Translations under genes and position numbers: made by a program
In this document: in pieces, positions 58,632 through 64,000 of the stretch
Layout: every line of letters begins with the position of its first letter
Position numbering within the stretch: position 1 is the stretch's first letter
Assembly: GCF_024460475.1 (NCBI RefSeq)
Contig: NZ_JANFYN010000009.1
Coordinates: 1 to 64,000 of the forward strand
Length of the DNA: 64,000 nucleotides
Reading direction: 5' to 3'
Source: Holdemanella sp. MSK.7.32
Lineage (GTDB): Bacteria > Bacillota_I > Bacilli_A > Erysipelotrichales > Erysipelotrichaceae
The notes under the pieces: model-generated
Told to the model about the DNA's origin: nothing
The model's input: only the letters and a program-made list of their open reading frames with translations
The model's database searches: none

Positions 58632-60335
58632 ATGTTAAAAGGGATAGCAGCAAGTGCTGGTGTATCAGTAGCTAAAGTTTACAAATTGGAAACACCAAAA
58701 GTTGTTATTGAAAAAAAAGCAGGAGTAGCTGAAGAAGAAGTTAAAAAATTCGAAGATGCTCTAGAAAAAACTAAAAAGGATATCGAAGGAGTAAAAGAAA
58801 GAGCAGCTAAACGTTTAAGTGACGAAGAATTAGCTGTATTCGATGCCCACTTGATGATGGCTGGTGACCCTGAATTAGCTGGTCAAATTAAAGCTATGAT
58901 CGAAAATGATGGTGTAAATGCTGAATATGCAACTGAACAAGTAGCTAACCAAATGGTTGAAATGTTCGAAAGCATGGATAATGATTATTTCCGTGAAAGA
59001 GCAGCTGACATCAAAGACGTTACTTTCCGTTTAAAATGTAACTTATTAGGATTAACAATTCCTGATTTAACAAGCATTGCAGAAGATTCAATCATCGTTG
59101 CTCACGACTTGACTCCAAGTGATACAGCTCAGTTAAATGAATTTGTTAAAGGTTTCGCTACTGAAATCGGTGGTAAAACATCTCACTCAGCTATCATGGC
59201 TAACTCATTGGAAATCCCTGCAGTTGTAGGATGCCCAGGTGTATGTGATGCATGTAAAACTGGTGATACTTTGGCATTAGATGCATTAGATGGTGTTGTT
59301 GAAATCAATCCTGATGAAGCAACAATTGCTAAATATGAAGCTAAGGCTGAAGCATTCTTAAAAGAAAAAGAAGAATTGAAAGTATTGAAAAACGAAAAAT
59401 CAGTAACTAAAGACGGACACGAAGTTGAACTTGCTGGTAACATCGGTGGATTCAAAGATGTTGAAGGTGTGTTGACTAATGGTGGTGAAGGTGTCGGATT
59501 ATTCCGTACAGAATTCTTATACATGGATTCAGATCACTTCCCAACAGAAGACGAACAATTTGAAGCATACAAACAAGTATTAGAAGGTATGCAAGGTAAA
59601 AAAGTTGTTGTACGTACACTAGACATTGGTGGAGATAAACACTTATCTTACTATGAGTTCCCACAAGAAATGAACCCATTCTTAGGATACCGTGCAATTC
59701 GTCTTTGCTTAAAAGAAACAGATATCTTTAAAACTCAATTACGTGCATTATGTCGTGCATCTGTATATGGAAGACTTTGCATCATGTTCCCAATGATTGC
59801 TACAGTTAAAGAATTCTGTGATGCGAAAGCAATCTTTGAAGAAGTTAAGGCTGATTTAGTTGCTGAAGGTGTTGCAGTTAGTGACAGCATTGAAGTAGGT
59901 ATGATGGTTGAAATTCCTGCTGCTGCAGTTCTTGCTGATCAATTTGCTAAATATGCAGACTTCTTCTCAATTGGTACAAATGACTTGATCCAATACTCTA
60001 TGGCTGCTGACCGTATGTCTGAACACGTTTCATACTTGTATCAACCATACAACCCAAGTGTATTACGTTTAGTTGCTAACACAATCAAAGGTGCTCACGA
60101 ACATGGTAAATGGGTTGGAATGTGTGGAGCTATGGCTGGTGAACCACATGCAGTTCCTATTCTTTTAGGTTTAGGTCTTGATGAATTCTCAATGAGTGCT
60201 ACTCAAATCTTAAAGGCTCGTAAGGTTGTTAAATCTTTAAGCTATGAAGAAATGCAAGGATTAGCTCAAGAATGCTTAAATAAAGACACTGCTGATGAAG
60301 TTTTAGAAACAGTTAAAACTAAATTAGGTGAATAA
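58632..60335 (+). CDS. ptsI: PTS enzyme I (phosphoenolpyruvate-protein phosphotransferase)
   Basis: 567 residues. GGKTSHSAIMANSLEIPAVV near residue 185 contains the phosphorylated His. The C-terminal PEP-binding domain has GVGLFRTEFLYMD, RTLDIGGDKHLSY and the MCGAMAGEP segment with the catalytic Cys. It transfers phosphate from PEP to HPr, whose gene is at 39.2 kb. AGGAGG precedes the ATG. Codon bias is that of a highly expressed gene. It has its own promoter, possible CcpA site and terminator. Confidence 0.97.
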   Translation: MLKGIAASAGVSVAKVYKLETPKVVIEKKAGVAEEEVKKFEDALEKTKKDIEGVKERAAKRLSDEELAVFDAHLMMAGDPELAGQIKAMIENDGVNAEYATEQVANQMVEMFESMDNDYFRERAADIKDVTFRLKCNLLGLTIPDLTSIAEDSIIVAHDLTPSDTAQLNEFVKGFATEIGGKTSHSAIMANSLEIPAVVGCPGVCDACKTGDTLALDALDGVVEINPDEATIAKYEAKAEAFLKEKEELKVLKNEKSVTKDGHEVELAGNIGGFKDVEGVLTNGGEGVGLFRTEFLYMDSDHFPTEDEQFEAYKQVLEGMQGKKVVVRTLDIGGDKHLSYYEFPQEMNPFLGYRAIRLCLKETDIFKTQLRALCRASVYGRLCIMFPMIATVKEFCDAKAIFEEVKADLVAEGVAVSDSIEVGMMVEIPAAAVLADQFAKYADFFSIGTNDLIQYSMAADRMSEHVSYLYQPYNPSVLRLVANTIKGAHEHGKWVGMCGAMAGEPHAVPILLGLGLDEFSMSATQILKARKVVKSLSYEEMQGLAQECLNKDTADEVLETVKTKLGE

Positions 60336-60342
60336 TTAATTC

Positions 60343-60369
60343 GGGGTTCTATTGAACCCCTTTTATTTT
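60343..60369 (+). terminator. ptsI terminator
   Basis: GGGGTTC (60343-60349) pairs with GAACCCC (60354-60360), followed by TTTTATTTT. Confidence 0.85.
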
Positions 60370-60382
60370 GTAGGGGGAATTT

Positions 60383-62122
60383 ATGAAGCTTATATGGAAA
60401 TATTTAATGAAATATAAAAAATGGTTTTTGTTGGATTTTATAAGCGTGTTTGGCTTTGCCCTTGTTGAACTTGGAATTCCAACTATCATTTCAGATATGA
60501 TTGATCATGGTATTGAAACACAAGACACAACTTATTTATATAGTCGTTTTGGAATTATGGCATTGATTAGTGTGATTGGTGTAAGTGGGGTTGTGCTACT
60601 TGGCTATTGCTGCTCCAAAATATCCACAAATATTACGCGTGATATTCGTAATGATGTTTTTGAACATGCACAAGCATTCTCGACTGCTGAAATGGAAAAG
60701 TTTGGTGTATCCAGTATGATTACACGTACAAATAATGATGCCTATCAAATTATGTTATTTTTAAATGTGATTTTAAAATCTGCATTATTAACACCGGTTA
60801 TGATGTGTGTTTCGGTTATGTTAATTTTAAAAATCTCTTTAGAACTATCTTACGTAGTCTTAGCTACGATTCCTGTTGTTATTTTGGGCGTGATCATTGT
60901 TGCCAAAGTAAGTGAACCATTGAGTGAGAACCAACAAAAGTCGATTGACCACATTAATCAAATTTTGCGTGAAAATATTACGGGAATTCGTGTGATTCGT
61001 TCTTTTAATAAACAAGAGTATGAAAAGAAACGTTTCTCTAATGAAAATGATTTCTATCGAGATCAAAGCGCAAAACTATTTAAATTGATGTCTTGTACGG
61101 AACCATCTTTTTTCTTTTTGATGAATATCGCAACGGTGATCGTATATTATTTAAGTTGTACTTTACTGAATTCGAATGCGGTTACCTTAGGAAATGTAGT
61201 GGCCTTTGTAGAATACTTATTCCACGTTATGATGTCTGTATTGATTTTCTGTATGGTGTTTATGATGTATCCTAGAGCGAATGTATCGGCTAAGCGTATT
61301 ATGGAAGTGTTGGATACAAAGCCAAGTATTGTCAATGATGAAAATTCTATTCAATTGGATTCTATTCAAACATTGAGTTTTAAAGATGTTACGTTTTCGT
61401 ATCCAAATGGAGAAGAAGCCGTTTTAAAGAACATTGATTTTTCTTGTCATAAAGGACAAAAGATTGCTGTGATTGGAAGTACAGGATCTGGTAAGAGTAC
61501 ATTAGTAAAATTAATGAATCGATTTTATGATGTAAGTCGTGGATCGATTGAAATCAATGGTGTTGATATTCGTAAATATAATTTAGAGAGTTTACGTACC
61601 CAAATTGGATATGTTGCACAAAAGGCACATATGTTTAAGGGAAGTATTCGTTCTAATATTTGTTTTGGAAAGCCTGAGGCTAGTGTTGAAGAGATGGTTC
61701 ATGCGGCAACGGTTGCACAAGCCAGCAATTTTATTTCGACAAGAGAGCATGGGTATGAAGATGAAATTGCAGAGGATGGAACGAATATTTCGGGTGGTCA
61801 GAAACAAAGGCTATCGATTGCTCGTGTCATCTTAAAAAAGCCATCCCTTTATATTTATGATGATAGTTTTAGTGCTTTAGATTTTAAAACGGATGCGACA
61901 TTAAGAAAGGCATTGAAACCTGAAGTAAAGAATGCGATTTTCTTTGTGGTTGCCCAAAGAATTTCTACCATCATGGATTCGGATATGATCATTGTTTTGG
62001 ATGAAGGTCAGATTATTGGAATGGGAACACATGCACAATTGTTAAAGGATTGTAGTGTGTATCAAGAGATTGCTCATTCGCAATTAACACAAAAGGAGTT
62101 GGATGATTATGAAAGAAACTAA
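60383..62122 (+). CDS. Second heterodimeric ABC exporter, degenerate-site subunit
   Basis: 579 residues. Walker A is canonical (GSTGSGKST), as is the signature NISGGQKQRL. Walker B reads LYIYDDSFSALD, with Asp for the catalytic Glu, and the switch is VVAQRIST, with Gln for His. So it is the degenerate-site partner, as in the pair at 11.5-15.1 kb. The ATG at 60383 follows AGGGGG. It overlaps its partner gene by about 20 bp. No MarR or other regulator gene is adjacent. Confidence 0.92.
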   Translation: MKLIWKYLMKYKKWFLLDFISVFGFALVELGIPTIISDMIDHGIETQDTTYLYSRFGIMALISVIGVSGVVLLGYCCSKISTNITRDIRNDVFEHAQAFSTAEMEKFGVSSMITRTNNDAYQIMLFLNVILKSALLTPVMMCVSVMLILKISLELSYVVLATIPVVILGVIIVAKVSEPLSENQQKSIDHINQILRENITGIRVIRSFNKQEYEKKRFSNENDFYRDQSAKLFKLMSCTEPSFFFLMNIATVIVYYLSCTLLNSNAVTLGNVVAFVEYLFHVMMSVLIFCMVFMMYPRANVSAKRIMEVLDTKPSIVNDENSIQLDSIQTLSFKDVTFSYPNGEEAVLKNIDFSCHKGQKIAVIGSTGSGKSTLVKLMNRFYDVSRGSIEINGVDIRKYNLESLRTQIGYVAQKAHMFKGSIRSNICFGKPEASVEEMVHAATVAQASNFISTREHGYEDEIAEDGTNISGGQKQRLSIARVILKKPSLYIYDDSFSALDFKTDATLRKALKPEVKNAIFFVVAQRISTIMDSDMIIVLDEGQIIGMGTHAQLLKDCSVYQEIAHSQLTQKELDDYERN

Positions 62123-63866
62123 GAAAATGAAGTTTACTGAATGTCTATCTCATCTGTTTGTGTTTATAAAGCCATATCGCTTTAAATTGTTATTTGGAAT
62201 TTTAATGGTTATTACAGCCCAAGTGACTTTTGCCTTAAATCCGACTGTAGAAGGTATGATTACTACGCAATTAGCTGCAGATATTTCAGCGCATCAACCA
62301 ATTCAGGTAGATAAAGTTGTACATATCTTATGTATCTTATTTTCCATCTATATTGTGAAGACAATATCTCAATTTTTAATGGCTGTTTTTATGACGGATG
62401 CGATTCAGAAGACGATGTTTGATGTTCGTAATGCGATTGAGAATAAAATTCATCATTTACCTGTTTCTTATTTTGATCAAGAAAAAACGGGAGAGTTATT
62501 ATCACGTATCACAAATGATGTGGATACATTATCGAATGCGTTGCAACAAACTTTATCACGAGTAATTTCAGCTATATGTACATTTACTTTTGTGCTATTC
62601 ATGATGTTAAGAATCAATGTACTAATGACGTGTATTATACTAGTGGCATTACCTGTTATTGCGCTTTTATCGAAATTTGTAGTTAAGAAATCACAGCCTC
62701 TATTTGATGATCAACAAAATACATTAGCCGATTTGAATGGTACCATCAATGAATTGTATGATGGATATAGTGAGATTCTTTCTTATAATCAACAAGAACA
62801 TGCTTTAGAAAGATTTCAAAAAGATAATGAAAGAATGCGTGTATCAAGTTTTAAGGCGCAGTTTGTATCAAGTTTGATCAATCCATTATGTTCTTTGATT
62901 ACCTATTTAAGTATTGGTTGTGCAAGCCTTGTTGGTTGTCTTCAAGTATTAAATGGAACTATCGCATTAGGGCAACTACAAGCATTTATTCGTTATATTT
63001 GGCAAATCAACGATCCGATTTCTCAAATATCTCAATTATCAAGTGCTGTACAATCTGCCTTTAGTGCCATGTCACGTTTATTCACTTTCTTAAATCAACC
63101 CATTGAAGAGGATGTTATATCCAAATGTCAAATTGATGAGGTACGTACCATTGAATTTGATCATGTACAATTTGGATATGATGATAATCTATTAATGAAG
63201 GATGTTAATATTGATGTACATCAAGGTCAAACCATCGCTATTGTAGGTCCTACAGGAGCAGGTAAGACAACATTGACAAACTTATTACTACGGTTCTATG
63301 ACGTAAAGGGTGGAAGTATTAAAATTAATGGTATTGATATTCGAGAATTGTCATATCATGATTTAAGAAAACTCTTTGCGTTGGTTCTACAAGATACGTG
63401 GTTGTTTGAGGGAAGTATTGAACAAAATATTGCGTATGGAAATGAAAAAGCATTAAAAAATGAAATTGTCCAAGCCGCAAAACAAGCGAATGTTCATCAT
63501 TTTATACGTACTTTAACCGATGGTTATGATACTTTGATCAATGAAGAAGGTAGCAATGTTTCTCAGGGTGAAAAACAATTATTAACGATTGCACGTGCTC
63601 TTATAAAGAATCCAGAAGTCTTGATTCTAGATGAAGCTACGAGTAGTGTAGATACAAGGCTTGAAAGACGTCTTCAAGGTGCAATGGATCGTGTCATGGA
63701 AAATCGTACATGTTTTGTGATTGCACACCGTTTATCTACAATCATTAATGCAGATAAGATTTTGGTGCTTGAACATGGAGATATCGTTGAACAAGGCACA
63801 CATGAAGAATTATTGAATAGGAATGGAGTTTATGCTAGGTTGTATAATGCTCAATTCGCAAAATAA
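62103..63866 (+). CDS. Second heterodimeric ABC exporter, partner subunit
   Basis: 587 residues from the ATG at 62103 (585 from the equally possible ATG at 62109, which has a better spacing to AAAGGAG). Walker A GPTGAGKTT, Walker B LILDEATSSVD and H-loop IAHRLST are canonical. The signature is NVSQGEKQLL, the SQG variant expected in the partner of a degenerate subunit. With the gene before it, it should form a TM287/288-like exporter. A terminator follows that it shares with the convergent amidase gene. Confidence 0.92.
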   Translation: MIMKETKKMKFTECLSHLFVFIKPYRFKLLFGILMVITAQVTFALNPTVEGMITTQLAADISAHQPIQVDKVVHILCILFSIYIVKTISQFLMAVFMTDAIQKTMFDVRNAIENKIHHLPVSYFDQEKTGELLSRITNDVDTLSNALQQTLSRVISAICTFTFVLFMMLRINVLMTCIILVALPVIALLSKFVVKKSQPLFDDQQNTLADLNGTINELYDGYSEILSYNQQEHALERFQKDNERMRVSSFKAQFVSSLINPLCSLITYLSIGCASLVGCLQVLNGTIALGQLQAFIRYIWQINDPISQISQLSSAVQSAFSAMSRLFTFLNQPIEEDVISKCQIDEVRTIEFDHVQFGYDDNLLMKDVNIDVHQGQTIAIVGPTGAGKTTLTNLLLRFYDVKGGSIKINGIDIRELSYHDLRKLFALVLQDTWLFEGSIEQNIAYGNEKALKNEIVQAAKQANVHHFIRTLTDGYDTLINEEGSNVSQGEKQLLTIARALIKNPEVLILDEATSSVDTRLERRLQGAMDRVMENRTCFVIAHRLSTIINADKILVLEHGDIVEQGTHEELLNRNGVYARLYNAQFAK

Positions 63867-63868
63867 AG

Positions 63869-63897
63869 AGTCTGATTAATCATTCAGACTTTTTTTG
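63869..63897. terminator. Bidirectional terminator, ABC exporter and amidase
   Basis: AGTCTGA (63869-63875) pairs with TCAGACT (63884-63890), with T following on the plus strand. The stop codon of the minus-strand amidase (63878-63876) lies in the loop. Confidence 0.85.
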
Positions 63898-64000
63898 ATG
63901 CCCTTGGCGATGGCTGTGGCAATATTTTTTGTATGATTTTTAAGATAATATAAATCGGAATCATCCGATATAAAGCCTGCTTCAATCAAAATGGCATCGA
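63876..64000 (-). CDS. N-acetylmuramoyl-L-alanine amidase (Amidase_3), C-terminal fragment
   Basis: The last 41 codons of a gene that continues beyond the window. The minus-strand reading is DAILIEAGFISDDSDLYYLK, NHTKNIATAIAKGIKKSLND and stop. It matches the end of Amidase_3 zinc amidases: the A-x-L-x-E-x-G-F-x-S strand with the catalytic Glu, then the terminal A-I-A-x-G-I helix. These cut peptidoglycan stem peptides and also occur in spore cortex lysis. Nothing more can be said from the part present. Confidence 0.82.
   Translation of the reverse strand, partial: DAILIEAGFISDDSDLYYLKNHTKNIATAIAKGIKKSLND

Overview
The window looks like a chromosomal segment of a low-GC, Gram-positive gut-type anaerobe. 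My best placement is Erysipelotrichia or a close relative (inference, not proven). The signs are strongly A/T-rich coding sequence, AGGAGG-type ribosome binding sites, a monomeric [FeFe] hydrogenase, PTS genes, the glgC-glgD-glgA set, a Lon/trigger-factor cluster whose gene order matches Mycoplasma pneumoniae from memory, and very compact intergenic spaces. I see no transposase, integrase, prophage or CRISPR array.

Layout. 1-1.2 kb: 3' part of a 23S rRNA gene and a 5S rRNA gene. 1.2-4.1 kb: operon of a DUF1846 protein, two small unknown proteins and uridine phosphorylase, convergent with nnr (metabolite repair). 5.7-9.5 kb: MurJ/SpoVB-type flippase, mnmG and a DivIC/FtsB-like protein, then tRNA-Leu(GAG) and a RumA-type 23S rRNA methyltransferase. 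11-15 kb: a MarR regulator with two operator-like palindromes and a heterodimeric ABC exporter. 15.1-19.4 kb: tRNA-Arg(TCT) followed by an accessory-looking stretch: a CPBP protease, an orphan gene, a duplicated leader-peptide-like element, a cytosolic InlB-repeat protein and a MATE exporter. 19.5-24.5 kb: DUF3196-like protein, tig, lon, engB. A RelB/RelE-type toxin-antitoxin pair sits between two copies of a 39-bp repeat that contains the engB 3' end, and a YitT-family gene remnant follows. 25.6-29.1 kb: nadE and the [FeFe] hydrogenase on the minus strand. 29.2-35 kb: HAD phosphatase, two RluA-type pseudouridine synthases, a CPA2 antiporter, a degenerate prepilin peptidase, a superoxide-reductase-like protein and a CLC transporter.

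35-45 kb is central carbon metabolism: glgC, glgD and glgA, a DUF523 protein, HPr, a phosphohexomutase, an aminotransferase with its Lrp-type regulator, and GAPDH. 45-50.5 kb is a classic Firmicutes information-processing block: cysS, mrnC, rlmB, a very divergent SigH-position sigma factor, rpmG, secE, nusG, then a HAD phosphatase and secG. 50.5-56 kb: RNase R, a VOC protein, a 20-codon micro-ORF with its own terminator, an ankyrin protein and an EF-G-like GTPase. 56-64 kb: Cof phosphatase, a homodimer-type ABC exporter, PTS enzyme I, a second heterodimeric ABC exporter and the C-terminal end of a cell-wall amidase cut by the window edge.

Signals most worth following: (1) two diverged copies of a leader-like element sharing a 22-23 codon frame (16.36 and 17.07 kb), the second ahead of the InlB-repeat/MATE operon; (2) a 31-nt upstream region, 24 of 31 positions alike, shared by the sigma-factor gene and the prepilin-peptidase-like gene; (3) insertion of a toxin-antitoxin module at the engB 3' end with a duplicated terminator; (4) a micro-ORF plus terminator ahead of the EF-G-like gene; (5) apparently leaderless mRNAs for the CLC transporter and the rRNA methyltransferase; (6) stop codons repeatedly placed inside terminator hairpins.
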